64,000 nt of DNA, from positions 164,001 through 228,000 of the forward strand of contig CADCSX010000005.1 of NCBI GenBank assembly GCA_902805475.1, written 5' to 3'. Below are positions 22,756-36,015 of the stretch, piece after piece. A model generated the notes under the pieces. It searched no databases. It was not told the origin of the DNA and was given only the letters and a program-made list of their open reading frames with translations. A program made the position numbers and the translations under genes. The number at the start of each line of letters is the position of its first letter. The first letter of the stretch is position 1. Origin of the DNA: Entonaema liquescens (taxonomy: Eukaryota > Ascomycota > Sordariomycetes > Xylariales > Xylariaceae).

Positions 22756-23799
22756 CGAAATATTGAATTCTAACTCCGTTATCGAGAAAAACCGGCTGGC
22801 CGGTCAAAATCGATATACGCATCTATTTACCACGATCGGAAACCCGGGCCCAAATTCCTCATACCTCCCCCATATTAAATCTAGTGGCACCGTGTGAATC
22901 TGTCTTGCCAATCTATCTCCCACCATTACTTAGGGGAAGGCTGGCAGTTGGACGAATACATATTATGACTGCGTACATAAGCGGAAATGCGGAGAAGAGT
23001 GTAGATAGCAAGGCATTTATGTGGAAACGTCGCAGATCGCAGTGGCGAATGCGACATCTTTGATTGCAGAAGAACAGCTAGATCGAATATGGACCAATTC
23101 GGGAGTTGAATGTTGACCTGAGGCTCAAAGGTAGGGTCGGGAGAAGGATATGCTGAACTTCTGTGATGCCAGCTCACCACAAAGGATATTGTATATAGCT
23201 TTTAAGAGATATAATTGGTTGAATGACCTCGCAACCTTTCGCAATAACCTCGTCGAAAAAGAAGGTTGGGTATGAATTTGACTGGCATCCTGGCACTTGA
23301 GGACATACCATTGTTACCTATGTGTCGATGCCCTTAGAGATGTTGCTTATTGGAGAATTAGCAAAGCATCACTAAGAATTGAGATGCTCTGCTCAATACA
23401 ACACCAACAGCCTTTCACTTCATAGCTGGGAATCTGCCGAGGTGACATGCCGAAGTAGACCGTGGCATCGAAACCGCCTTGACAAACAAGTCACATCCCG
23501 TAGTCGAGAGATAAAGTAGCAGTTAAAATTGCTTCATTAAGAGAATCCGATATTTATCAAGTTTTATATCGATAACGCCACCTAATGCAACAATATATCC
23601 AACAGTAATCTAGATAGACAATTAAGCATATCCCCCAGCGAATGCCCCTTTCTACAGCATGATACCATGCGCGCAGAGTGTAGTGATGAACATAATGATT
23701 AGAAAAAGATAAAAAAACGATGGGCAAATGTAATAGACAATGGTATCATGAAAAATGTTCCCTCTAGAAAGTAAAACCCGGTTCGTGATATTCGTAACA
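22756..23799. other. Intergenic between convergent genes, no gene seen
   Basis: About 1 kb 3' of both LRA1 and the HAD hydrolase. AT-leaning, without a recognisable frame or repeat. Confidence 0.55.
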
Positions 23800-25215
23800 T
23801 CATGCGGTAAGCTCCAGGGGCCGCTCTTCAACTGGGCTGAATACGGCGCAATCCTGTGCTTCTTCCAAGCTCAGCTTGGGCATTTCGGAGAGACGCGGCT
23901 TCTGCGTCTTCTTCCTGCGCTCCATCTCGCGCTCAATTCCGTGGTTAACAGCATCCAGAACTGTGTTCACGGTTACGCGAGGCTTGTAGGCCGGCTCGGT
24001 CCCATCCTGGTAGACACCAGTCTTAACCAGGATGCTGTACCAGTCGTTTTCGGCCTTCTCGTTGTATTGGTTGGTTCCTCGGATGTCGCTCTCGGGAGTA
24101 TCACCGACGAAGTAGACAGTCTCCGGAGGCTTGTTTAGGCGATGCTCATTCATGCGCCATCGCTTTAGTAAGCGAGTAGCAAACTCGAAGGTCCCGATTT
24201 GAGGCTTGCCAAAGGCGTGTGTTTGCAACGTCTTACCCTTGGTGACTTCTTTAAAAGTGTATTCGACAATACCCCGCAAGGCACCCATGCCGAGGCGGAC
24301 GTTGTCGTGAGCGGCAGACCAGACGACGTCGTTGTGAGAGAAGTAAATCGGTGGGCCCTCGTCAAAGGTCTCGGATAGGGTTCCGATGCGGCCACCCTTG
24401 GACATGGCCAGATCCAGAATGATCTGTAGATCTCCAGCCCAGTCACGTGAATCAGCAAAGACGAATATGGCCTCGATGGTGACTTTGCTAAAGTCTCGCT
24501 CCTTGGAGTTTTTGAGTTCCTCGGGAGTCAACTTGCGGAACGGCGTCGTAGCAGCATCGGCCTTGATGATATCGCCGGGAGTGACGACATCCTTAAAGCC
24601 GTAGCCTTGAGCGACGGTACGGCACTTCTCGCCTTCACCGCCGACGACCAGGACGGTGTTGTACTTATTGGCCATCTCGGACATGGGCGTGTGACCGCAG
24701 ATGAACTGAGCAGGGGAGATCTCAAGATCTAGTTGACGGGAGAGGTCACCGCAGCGCTCAGCCTCGGTCTTACCGCCGCCGTTGGTCAAAAAGATATACG
24801 GACTACGCCAGTTAGCACCTCAAAATTTGATTCGAATTTTCGGAGGAGAAAAAATAACTTACACCTTGATTCCGTATTTGTTATTGCCGTTCAAGACCTT
24901 CATGGCCTGGACGGCTTCGGGGATGGGGCGGCCACCTCGGACTAGGACGCCGTCGATATCAAAGGCAAAGGCGAAGCTGTCGGCGACTAGCTCTTCGTCG
25001 ATGGGTGGAGAAATGGGAGAGATAGCCGCATCCGACTCGGGGGATGAAGAGGTGGCGCTAGCGGCCGGGCTTAGCGACGGGGCCGTCTCCGACTCGGAAG
25101 GGCTGACAGCGGGGGACTCGACGAGCAGCTTGCGGGCGAGATCGGTTCGGGCTGTCTCGATCTCGTCGGCAAAGCTGCCGCGGTGGAAGGTAGGTTGTTG
25201 CGGTTCCAAAGACAT
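23800..25215 (-). CDS. HAD-superfamily hydrolase, CECR5/YKR070W type
   Basis: Predicted haloacid-dehalogenase-fold hydrolase of the subfamily that includes human HDHD5/CECR5 and yeast YKR070W, a mitochondrial protein of unclear substrate. Exons 24863..25215 and 23800..24802 join in phase (...KYGIK then VPYIFLTNGGGK) to give 451 residues. HAD motif I is FDIDGVLVRGG with D86 and D88, motif II is FLTNGG, and motif IV is FVGDTPESDIRGTNQYN. The cap region contains FICGHTPMSEMANKY and VLVVGGEGEKCRTVAQGYGF, typical of the group. An N-terminal stretch of about 80 residues is Ser/Pro/Glu-rich and low complexity, which is not a clear transit peptide. The gene is convergent with LRA1, and no functional tie is evident. 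Confidence 0.9.
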
Positions 25216-25582
25216 GGTGAAATAGGAGGTTTGAAGAAGGGAAAAGGTAATGATCGAACTCTACACGCGATATAAAAGCAAAAATAGGTAGCTGAGGATT
25301 TAAAGAGGACCAGCCAAGGCGGGTTGTCGTTTTTCCTTCTACTAGATGTCTTGTGGATTTTACTCTTTAAGACGAAGGATACTAATAGATCCCGTTGAGT
25401 AGCTGATGTGTTGGTTGAGGAAGAAAGATGAGATCCATCCTGAAGTGTCTGGGTAAGGGGATATATATATCTTTACATAAACGAGCCGGGGATCGAGAAG
25501 AGTGGTTCTATCTGGTACATCTAGAGGTATGAGGAAATACACACCGTCATTCGATGGTATCAACAAAGCGGCAGGGAGACAT

Positions 25583-25606
25583 AGACGTATAGACGTATAG
25601 ACGTAT
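25583..25606. repeat. 8-bp tandem repeat, three copies
   Basis: AGACGTAT is repeated three times head to tail in the 5' flank of the HAD hydrolase gene. Confidence 0.85.
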
Positions 25607-27980
25607 ACTATCAAAGACTACATTGATACATATGTACAATGATGTGTGATGTGTGGCTACGTATTTAGTCGGGATGTACCATTATCAAATGTGGATGGGG
25701 GCGTCCAATGTTTGCTGTGTGGATCCGGCCTTATACTAGTCGACCAGGATAATAAGACAGGGTATAATAACTTGTATACTAAAACTGACTTATAAACGTG
25801 GAAGCGAGTATACAAGCTAGAAAGGCGAAGGGCTCGAGCTTCAAAACTCGGTTATCGCTTCGCCAAGTACGTACATACATACTTAGCTACTTAGCATGGT
25901 ATGTAGGTATATACGCGGTGAGATTTCAGTCGCCGAGCGCGGGAAGCCAATAGAAAATCATGTACTCGAGTATTTCACATATGAGCTTCAAATCTAACCT
26001 GTTAGATTCGAGGTATCGTCTCACTGCTTGCCAACGTCAGCCTTGTGTGTGTCTGCCGTTACCGACCTGTAGCATTGAGGTTGACCGTTGTGTCTTGGGG
26101 GCCGGGTGTATCGTATCGGGCACGTCGACGTATTGTACATGTGCCCGTATCTATTCAAGGGTTCTTTGCAGGGACCATCTACGTATGTAGGGAGGCGAGG
26201 TACTCGCACGCTGGCTTGCTGAAAGAGTATACTGTACTTAACGTTCGCAGCATATAGTGATAAGAGGGATTCGCGAATGAGATGAGAGAACCGGTTACCA
26301 ACCTTGCAAGGATCGAAAATCAGGGTCTTTCTCTGTTCCTTTGTCCATCGCTTGGGCTGCCGAACCTGGTATGGCCGGGCTCCGTCACGCCTTGGAAGCA
26401 TCGAGCAACCCGACAAGTCTTCGTGGTGTGCAGGACCAGCGAGGTTAGCCTCGTCAGGTATGGATGACGCCGTTTCCAAAAAGGGATATGATCTGTGACG
26501 TTGGACGCCGCGCTTAGCAGTGTTATCTATCCGGCTTCCTGCGCCGGTGGCTGGTTTCCGCATACTGTACGAAGATGTAATCATGCTTTGGTGATGCTTC
26601 TAGAGGTTACCCGCTTCTGCTGTCCGCTGGAGTCAGGCAGGCAGGAGTAATAAACGGCAGTACAATTTTAATTCGAATGGCGTTACTTTGTAATACTCCG
26701 TCTTCGACCAACCCGTCAGCCCACCTCGCGGGCTGTCATCGGGATAATTACTTAGCGATGCATGTATGCAGCCCCAAATAGCACCAGGCTGGATATATTG
26801 GGTTACATAAGGTCACATAATTATAGAGGAGAACCCTACGACTTTTCTGTAGGGATAGCCCGAGTAGGCAGGCGGGCGACCAACTTGGTTTGGAGTTCGA
26901 GGCACGTGTAAGCCGATTCTTGACTCTTCTTCACTCGAAGCTGGTGGAAAACAGCGGCTGCGGTGCTATTACTCGGGCCGTAATATAGATCCTTCATGCT
27001 TGAAGCGAGAGCATGCGAACTCGCCGTATCCCTTTTTTCGAAGTCGGGTTTGTCGAGAATATGGGCTGTGGATGACTCCGTCAGAAAGCCGGCGTTTTGC
27101 GTTGCTTTCTTCCGTTACATAACCCGGGGGAGGCCTTACCCAGGAGACGCAAGATGCAAGGATCTCTGATAGATCGGACCGAGAAGCCAGGCTTCTGGGT
27201 GTTTGAATGTCGCAATGGTCCTCTTAGGCGATCTTATCATCTGAGAACGCGTCTACGTGTACCGCTCCACCGAAATAGATAGATCTGGTACGACATCGCG
27301 GTTAAAGAAGGATACATACAAATATCCACAGTAATTATCAGACACTGTATAGGACCGTCCAGGTGCAACGGATAAGAAGAATTGATTGGATTGCGGTGGC
27401 TTGCAGTTTGAGACCTGGAGGTGTTGTCGAGCGGTTCGAAAAAAAAGATGTAGAAGTCGGACAGCCGCAGAAACTCTGACGTCAAGCGCAGCTGTGTAGG
27501 TGGATACTCTGTGGGGCTCTTAAATCTTTTTATGCAATGTTGGGATTATTCTTGTGCCTGTTCGGCGGTTTTGGCCCCTGATCCCCTCGGCAGCATTAGC
27601 CACCCTTTGGCCGACACCCTCCCCTCCCCTCCTTTTCCGTTTACCCCTCAAGGGGACGTAGCACTATACGGTCTATGCGCTATGCCCCCAAACGTGGACC
27701 CCCATTCTACAACTTCCAGAATTCCCCTGGAGATCTATTGGCACAACCCATTACCCATCAGCCACTACACTCGATATAGTTCGATATTGGATATTGGGGA
27801 TATACGTATACGGCTCCCCTTGGGGCTACGGATGCCTGCATGGGGGTAAGCGACGGGTCAATCAGCCTGTTGAACGGTGTTACGACGGCGGTTATAACGG
27901 AAGGGAACATCTCGCCTTTCCGACTACGTTAACAATTATCCATGTAATCCGGCCTAATTTTAACGGTAGCGTGTTGTTTT

Positions 27981-28022
27981 GGTGTTGGTATTGGTGTTGG
28001 TATTGGTGTTGGTATTGGTGTT
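27981..28022. repeat. 12-bp tandem repeat, 3.5 copies
   Basis: The unit GGTGTTGGTATT is repeated three times exactly, followed by half a unit. It falls inside an open frame that would read Trp-Cys-Trp-Tyr repeats, which is more likely a by-product of the repeat than a protein. Confidence 0.9.
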
Positions 28023-29533
28023 CATGTTCATATGTTATTATTTGCAAGCATCCTTCTTCTAGATTAGGTATGTAAGGGCCTATTTGTGAGGGATATATAT
28101 CCATACGCCTTACGTGCTAAGTGTGTGTTTACTTACAGACATACTTTTTGAAAAGACGTACGAGAAGCACTAGATGATGATATACAGGGGAGCACTCCCG
28201 TCATCTTTTAACTTGCCTTAGTATCGAATACTAAATGACCTAACTATGTGATATGTGTTAGGTCCTATTCTTTCAAAGACTGCCCCTGTGTAAATAGTAA
28301 AACGTCGGCTAGGAGAATACTGAATAACTAGGTAGACAAGATGATCGTCTGCAACATATCCTCAGACACTCGTGTCGGTATCCATATTCGACTCCTCCCC
28401 CGGACCCGTTCACTCTAGCGTAACCCCGACTTCCCCATGGTCCGGCTGTTGGACAAGCGGCAGTCGGATTCGGTTTCAGTACTTGATAGGCCATACCGCT
28501 ATTCTCACTTACATTCCGAATCCACACCTCAGCCTGCAATAGCGAAGATCTTTGGGGAAGTAAACCCACAAGGATCGAGGATCGGTTTTAGTATTAGTAT
28601 CCAAAACAGGGAATCCATGAGCTGAAGAAAGGCATATGATTGTCTAATGTCATTAGTGTACACCATTCTAACGTTAGAAGTTGAAGATAACCGACTTGAG
28701 CGGGTTACTACAAGCAGCTAAGATCTGACCCGAGTCTGAAATTCTATGATTTCCATGTTCTCCGTGCCTAGATTGCCTTGTGGTTCTTGATACTTGTAGG
28801 TTTTGTTACTATCCAAAAAGCCATCGACCTAGTCCTAACCTAGCAGCCTAGGTACATGTAGTCATCTATCATATCCTGTCACCTATCACATCTTTGTCAG
28901 AATCATGCGACTGGGAACTCCACGTAAAAACCCACAAAAAGAAATCGGCTGGGTCGAGTGGAACGAAACGTTACGAGTAAGGAAGCCTATCATGGCTTAA
29001 CGACTCGAGCCCAGTGGTCTGGATTGCATTCTACCCCATGTTCACATGGCTGGGTAATATTATCTAACCGTCACATGAGGAATTTGACATCCCGCTTCGA
29101 ACGACGTGTAGTGTAAGTTGAAAGTTGATGCAAGACAAATTACCTAAAGTATCGAGGAACTTACCCTTGAATCGTGGCCGTGCATAGAGATGAAAACGTC
29201 AAAACCCTAATCTCTGTTAGATCTGGTTATGCTATTTTATTCGGGCTATTCCAATTGGAGTCTTCCGCACATGCAAGCATATTACCGCACCGCTATACTA
29301 TTATAGAACCTGCAAGATACCACCATATCATGCACGGTGACGTCCCGTGGAAAAGACGGTATCTGCGGACGCGGAATTCGTGCGGAAGATAAAATGCCTA
29401 GACGTAAAGAACCCGTATTATGTAGAAATACAGTTACCGTCACTGTCCCATCATCTTAGAACGTGGTGGTATGCAAGATACTTAATTCTAACTGCTACAT
29501 GTAGTCCAGCAGTTTGAAGCAAGGTGGTATTAT

Positions 29534-29568
29534 CATGTGGCATGTGGCATGTGGCATGTGGCATGTGG
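29534..29568. repeat. 7-bp tandem repeat, five copies
   Basis: CATGTGG is repeated five times head to tail, then degenerates into TATGTAC/ATGTGTT-like words up to about 29605. No gene is near. Confidence 0.9.
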
Positions 29569-31876
29569 TATGTACATAGTATGTGTTATATGTTATGTGG
29601 TGTGTATAAATAATGCAGAACTAACGGCTAATAAGATGTCCTGATATTGCTGATGAAATACTAATAAGTGGTCGTGTATTTACGGTCAGGGACCTAATCA
29701 TATACCTTGGCACATGTGAAATTCTACCTCCCTGGAGCCAAGAAACGCTTGCCAGTTCCTTTTAGTTAGCTGCTCAATGACGACTATGTCACCAAGACCC
29801 GTGCCGCAGGGTAGCAGTGAAAGGGGCGCAGTAACAAAGTATTTTACTTTCTCTGAACCTTTTTACTTTCTTTGTTATTTTTTCTGACGAATGCAAACAT
29901 CCATACGTAATATCCATAGGCCCGACTCCCCTGTCTGTTAGCTCCTTGTCATCTCATCGTCCAATAACAAGACTTCAAGATTGTGCTCTAAAGATGATCT
30001 CCTTAAGTGGCTTTTTACGTAGAAACTACCAGTAACCAATAAGCGTCGTTACAAGACAATAGTTATAGAGATATGGTGTTAGAGCGTACAGAGATGCTGC
30101 ATTCTATATGTGGCGAGCCGATCGTTTCCTACTAGAATGCCACATGGCTCGACGATAGGGCATAAGATCTACGTCAACCCTCCCCCGCGCTCTGACCCCA
30201 AACATAGCTGTCGATCCCATCTTGAAATTTTCTGGTAAATACTGGATAGAGAGGAAGTGATTCGTAGTAACATTCACAAGAACCTTTTTCCGCAGAGCCG
30301 CCACCGCCAGTGCCCTGACAAGCCAGGAAAGCTTGAGCACGGACTGAGCCTATCTGCCAGTAACACGATGACGATCGACCCTAATCTACCCGCTCGAACG
30401 TCACTCTTTTCCTCTTCTTGGTTACGCTTCTATTGTATGGATGCTTGTACCTATTTCTGAGTCATCACATATTACGGACATGGGTTCTAAGTCGACGACC
30501 TATATTTTAAACCAATGCCAATGGTCTAGCGGATTCATCGATACGTGGTCGGAACCAACGGCCTGGCGAGTACGGTATAAGCGGTGACGGTGTAACAACG
30601 ACTGCAACGACAATAATAAAACATGCTGTGATTGTTTTCTTCCTATGATCCTATGCCACTATGGTACGAGACGGTAGCATTAAACCGGGCAGCTGAATGC
30701 GAAATGGTTCAATTAACCAGATATTGTGTTGGTGGTAAGATGCTTACCGGTAGAATCAGTAAAAGCAACGGTAACGGGGAGAATACGGTAGTTCTAGAAG
30801 CCACAAGGCCACAGGGTTACAAGCATAACGACTTCATTCTCAGTTAAGCATCCTATCTAAGATCCCGTGGAGCTGCTTATTCCATATAGCCCATCTAAGC
30901 AACTCGGACAATTTAATCTGACATTTTAGTTGGGTTAACGCAATTCTAGACTACCTCTTTTACTTTTTGTATCTTCCTCGTGGTGCTATATTGGACGGAC
31001 TAGGCCGGCATGGCTAACAACGCAGGTGACTTGAACATATCCGAAATCAGGCCATCTCGTTTGTAGAATGTAGTATTCGGTTCGGTATCATTTTTGACCT
31101 CTAATACCCCTAAGAAATATCTTTGCTGCATATGTAAATGTAGATGTAAATGTATTCATCGGTCGACTTTCTCATCTCGTCATCCTGTAAGTAAGGGTCA
31201 CAGCATCGACGCCTTGCATCCCCGAGCTGCCCTACCAAATCAGCACTGCATTGCTCCCGTGTTTTCTACCACAGGCAATCTATCCATCAGCCACACCGAT
31301 AAAAAAAAAAAAACACCCGTGGTCGAATAAAACCTCAGATTGGTATGCTGGCGGCACGCTGGTAGTAACCATGATGACCTCATCTTGCTCGTCGTCTTAT
31401 CACAAGCAAATTCTAAAACCATACACTTTAATTCGTTCGCATTTACGAGCATATCCCTAGATTAGGTAAATTCCCATAAAGCCAGCAATAAAAATATTCT
31501 GTCCCGTCTACCGAACCTTTCCGACATGCCGAGTGGTGAATAGATGCACTGCCGAGCGAAGGTAGACAAGATCTGCAATGTTGAGATGCTGTTGTTGAAA
31601 CCAAATGATGCAAATGAAGCCATCACCATAACCCAAAGGGATCCCTCCCTTCTGCTTATTTTGTATGCGGAAGCCATCCGATAACTCCCCAATCCTACCC
31701 AATCTCGCATTCGTGCCATCCCATACGTACACTAGGCGCCCAACCCTTTTCTATGTTGCCTTTTGCAGCGTAACGGGGAATAGGACAAAGTACCGCACCG
31801 GTACTTAAATATACCCTTCATGCCGAAGGGGTGTACCGCCTCATTATGATTGCACTGTTGAGGATGCATCTCGACG

Positions 31877-33723
31877 TCATGGCCTCTCTTCCCACGGGAG
31901 AGGGTATGTTCCTACCCAGTCGGAAACCTCTGCGCGCAGCTGTACAATTTCGGAGTCTTCCTCGCCGGTACCAAGGTAGTCGAAGAAGAACTTGAGCTTG
32001 TATTTTTCGCCCTTCTCCTCAGCTGCGGTGCGCGCCGCCTTGTCTACTCTAGCCGCGATAGCTACGGAGCGGTCGATGATATCGGCCACCCTGACGAAAT
32101 CGTTCTCGTTGAAACCACGCGTCGTCATCGCTGGCGTACCTATCCGTAGACCGCCGGGTATCATTGCCGATCTGTCGCCGGGAACTGTATTCTTGTTGCT
32201 CGCTACACCAACCAACTCTAGCACTCTCTCAACTCGAGCACCGTCGACACCCTGTGGCTTCAAGTCTACGAGGACCAGGTGGTTATCCGTGCCACCGCTG
32301 ACAAGCTTGTACCCAAGACCGCCGCTGGACTTTGGGTCGCCTAGACGTTTCGCAAGGGCCTGCGCATTCGCTAGGACCTGTTCTTGATAGGCTCGAAATT
32401 CGGGCGTCTGCGCTTGCTTCAGCGCCACGGCTAGCGCGGTAATGGTGTGATTATGAGGACCGCCTTGATGACCGGGAAATACAGAAGCATTTATGGGATT
32501 CTCAAGGTTATACTTTATCTCCTCCTTAGTCTTGGGGTTGACCTTTCTCACGCCTTTCCTGTAAAAGATAATGGCACCTCGGGGACCGCGCAAGCTCTTG
32601 TGACTCGTAGTTGTCACTATATCCGCAAAACTAAAGGGACTAGGTATAACCTTGGCTGCGACCATACCCGAAATATGGGCGATGTCGGCCAGCAGATATG
32701 CGTTTACCTTCTCGCACGTCTCTTTTATCGCCTTGTAGTCGATAAACCTCCCGTAGGCGCTGGCTCCGGCGACAATAATCTTAGGTCGGTAGACTTGGGC
32801 TAGCTCGTCGAGCTTCTCGTAGTCGATCAAGCCGGTCTCTTCGTTCAACCGGTAGGGGAAAGTTTCAAAGTACTTGGATACGGCCGAGATCTTCTTGGTG
32901 GGAGTTTGGTAACCGTGAGAGAGGTGACCTCCGTGAGGAAGATCTAATCCCATGAGTCGATCATGAGTATCCATCAAGGCCGAGTAGACGTAGAGATTTG
33001 CGGGTGCGCCGGAGAGTGCTGCCGAAGTGAATTACTAAACGTTAGCCGTGGTAAACTTTGGCTATGAGGATATAAATGTAGCATGCGCGTATGAGTAGAC
33101 TCACGCTGGACATTGACACCCCATTCCTTTTCGTTTAAGCCGAACGTCTCTAGAGCTCTTTGCTGGCATAGCCTTTCGGATTGGTCGATGAACTCGTTTC
33201 CTGCGTAATACCTAGCCCCAGGATATCCCTCTGAGTACTTATCTACGGTTCAAGAGTCAGTTGAGACTCTTTAGACAATTATTGTGATACCTCGTACTTT
33301 GCATTACGCTTCCTAACGCATCGAGAACAGCTTGCGAAGTGAAGTTTTCGGAGGGGATCAGGTTAACGAAGTGCTTTTGTCTGTTTTTCTCCTATTGTCA
33401 TGATTTACATTAGTCAAGGTATATATACAGCGGCAGACCAGCTAACATCATACCTTCTCAATGATGTCGAATACAGCCGGATCAGCATCCTGCAGATGAG
33501 CCGAGAGCAACTAGACCGAATTAGCATCGCCTCCTAGTATTGACGGTTGACCAAATAATCAATTAGTAACCGAGTAGAAGCCACATACTCTTTGCTGGAC
33601 GTCTAACGTAGCAGACGATTGTGCTCTTCTCGCCGCATGCTGAAGGGTAACTGGTATCGGCCATCTTGACAATGACCGAAGAGTACGCGAAGCGCCTCGA
33701 GCTCGGAGAGCAGGTAAAGACAT
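31877..33723 (-). CDS. SHM1: Serine hydroxymethyltransferase, mitochondrial
   Basis: PLP enzyme that interconverts serine plus tetrahydrofolate with glycine plus 5,10-methylene-tetrahydrofolate, feeding one-carbon metabolism. Five exons (33589..33723, 33454..33510, 33298..33391, 33105..33242, 31877..33018) give 521 residues; all junctions keep the family sequence, for example IIEK to EKNRQKHFVNLIPSENF and VMQ-N-KYSEGYPGARYY. The PLP lysine is in TTTSHKSLRGPRG at about residue 282. The first 45 residues are rich in Arg, Ser, Ala and Leu and lack acidic residues until near the end (MSLPALRARGASRTLRSLSR), a typical mitochondrial presequence, which separates it from the cytosolic SHM2 type. The start at 33723 was chosen because it yields this presequence. 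The gene shows no frame break. Confidence 0.93.
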
Positions 33724-35099
33724 GATCAATTGGCCACCAATTAACGTGCGTCGATGATGAAGAAAAAAAAAAAAAGAATAACCTGCACTTTAAAATATTT
33801 TATCGCTAGAATCTAGAGTTCTATGTCGTCATAATGGGAATAAAGAGAAATGATATGAATTGGTTAGTACAAGTAGGTAGTTTTCACAGTAAAGAAGAGG
33901 CGACGTCGGTTTCCTACGCCGTTCCGCTTTCAACTAAAAGTTCTAAGCCGATAGGAAATAATCATCCTATCGTGAGCTCGCCATTTAGAAGCTTCAGACC
34001 GAAATCCCACACTATTTACTGTACCTAATCCCTTAATCAGATAGCGACATTATCTACTCCGAGGGCGGGGTTGTACTTAATCTGTAAGCCTACCTACCTA
34101 GGTAGGTATCAATCCACCGCATAACGTTAGCGCGGGGAACTCCGATTTCTCAAATTCGGTACTCGGTTATTGTACACCTTGATACTCATACGGGAATAGA
34201 CTCCACGTGACCACGAAGCTTGGCTATGAATTTCGAACCTCCAAATTTTTCTTTCTCCTTTTTTCTCTTCTTCTGTATCAACTAAATTGGGCGTGACGAG
34301 CTCCGCTTCAATAACAGATTTGGATTTCCGCTGTTTATTCTTAGGGATATTCAGCGGGAGCATGCTGATATGTCTCGGGCGGCACCTCACCACCTTAAAC
34401 GGGACAATTTGAAGACATCTGATCCAATATGGTTGATTTTATTATTGTCTTTCCTTTAGCTTGTCGTTCTCTTGGCCTCATGGCTTAACTCCATAGGTAC
34501 CTAGCAAATAAACCTTGGCTTTACTATCCATAATGCTTAAATAGGACAAGTAACAGATGGCGCAGAAACAAATACGTAAGATTTACCTACTCTTATTGTG
34601 GACTATGGCTCTCTATCGAAATGACTATGGAGAGATTTTACTTAGTCGACCCGAGGAATTGTCCTTACACCCTACCATGAGGCTACACATGCAAGATATA
34701 TAGTGGGATAATGGATGGCTGCAGTTGATTAGGGTTAAAACTCTGGACTTGAAAATATATCTAGGTGCACTCGAATACGTATTCATGATGTGGTTAACGG
34801 TGAGAGTCTCAAAGGAGAACTGAATAAATACCTAAGGTACTCTTGGGGAATCATAATCACAATACACGAAAAGTTTCGGCCATAATAAGGCGTCAAGATC
34901 ATTGATTCCGTTTTCATTGCCATACATGCAAAAGCCCGGCGGTGGAAGCATTACGACCGAAGGGCGCAAGGAAATAGAGACCCAACCATTTACTCCGAAT
35001 GCAGCCGTCTCAGATTCCGGTAAACCATATGACGATACCTCTAGCTCTCCTATGTAGCTGGATCGTTTACATATGGAAACGCATCCCCAAGTTTTCCGC
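33724..35099. other. Intergenic, no gene seen
   Basis: Promoter side of SHMT and 3' flank of eL19. It includes an A-run near 33760 and a perfect 18-bp CCTAGG palindrome at 34091. No recognisable frame. Confidence 0.55.
34091..34108. repeat. Perfect 18-bp palindrome centred on CCTAGG
   Basis: TACCTACCTAGGTAGGTA equals its own reverse complement. It lies between SHMT and eL19 and belongs to the dispersed palindrome family described at 3848. Confidence 0.85.
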
Positions 35100-36015
35100 C
35101 TATGCCTCCTCCTCGCCAGCCAGCGCATTTCGCTTCGCCGCCTGTCTCTCCAACTTACGCTCACGAGCAGCCTTGTTCTTCTGTCTCTTGGCGTCCATCT
35201 CATCCTGGAGCGCACGCTCACGGGCCTTCTCGGCCTTGGCACGGTGGATCTGTTTAAAAGTCAGATTTAATATACTCGTTTGTTTGATAGTCATGAAAAC
35301 GTACGTGCTCGACTAGCGCACGCTTGTGCTTGAAGGCGTTACCCTTGCTGGAATGGTACAGCTCGTGGTAAAGGTGCTTGTCAATCTTTCCGCTGGCACG
35401 GTACTTGACTAGAAGACGTCGGAGAACTCGTAGGCGTCGCATCCATAGAACTTGTCTATCGCACAGTTAGTTGCTACTCCCTTGTTGTCCGACCATCCAT
35501 TTATTCCTTATCGGGGCGGATGGGAAGGAGTAAGATAAACGTACTGAGGCATACGAGCGTCGGCGGTACCCTTTCGCTTACCGAAACCTCGGTGTCGGCC
35601 GTCTCGTCGGGCAAGGTTTAGCTCACGGGCGCGAGATCGGGAGTGCATGGTAACGGGCTTGCGGATGATGAGGCCATCGCTGACGAGTTTTCGGATGGTC
35701 TGGCGGGAGTTGGCGTTGGAGATTTCGTTAACCTCGTTGGGGTCAAGCCAGATCTTTCGCTTTCCGCATCCGATGACGGACGCCGCGAGACGCTTCTGAG
35801 TGCGTAGGTTGACCCTGCAGAGTAGGATTGATTAGCTTCATGTTTTGTTGATGGTTCGCGTGATGATGCGTTGGTAAGTGGCCATAATCAATCGATGACG
35901 CTGTCCCGAGAAACCCGCGAAACTCGACCAACAAATAATCAAATCCAACCTCGGAATTGAAATAGATAACTCCTCCATCAATGCGAAATGCCAGGTAAAT
36001 CGAGTTTACTTACAT
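35100..36015 (-). CDS. rpl19: 60S ribosomal protein eL19 (L19)
   Basis: Structural protein of the large ribosomal subunit, 190 residues, the normal length. Exons are 36014..36015, 35545..35814, 35305..35455 and 35100..35249. The protein reads VNLRTQKRLAASVIGCGKRK at the N-terminus, then IWLDPNEVNEISNANSRQTI, RRDGRHRGFGKRKGTADARMP, LWMRRLRVLRRLLVKYR and a long charged C-terminal helix ending AGEEEA. The start codon is split: the first exon supplies only A-T before GTAAGT, and G comes from the next exon after CTGCAG, across a 199-nt intron. No other join gives the conserved MVNLR start. The short 5' exon fits the small 5' UTRs of ribosomal protein genes. A dense cluster of CCTAGG palindromes lies upstream at about 36331-36432. 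Confidence 0.93.

Larger units (their letters stand above)
25216..31876. other. Gene-poor block of 6.7 kb
   Basis: No gene could be supported across this block on either strand. The longest open frame (187 codons, minus strand, 26021-26584) has no family signature and no splice-linked extension. The block holds several short tandem repeats (25583, 27981, 29534), a poly-A run near 31300 and single CCTAGG-type words near 28840. No transposase, reverse transcriptase, long terminal repeat or tRNA was recognised. Base composition is mildly AT-rich relative to the genes but not strongly so, giving no obvious sign of heavy repeat-induced point mutation. Confidence 0.55.

Noticed and set aside
26021..26584. 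187-codon reverse open frame
   Set aside because: No domain, signal or transmembrane pattern; mixed composition typical of chance; no spliced extension; overlapped by several other open frames on the opposite strand.
35815..36013. Possible snoRNA in the eL19 start-codon intron
   Set aside because: A TTGATGG word near the 5' end is close to a C box, but no matching D box and terminal stem were found.
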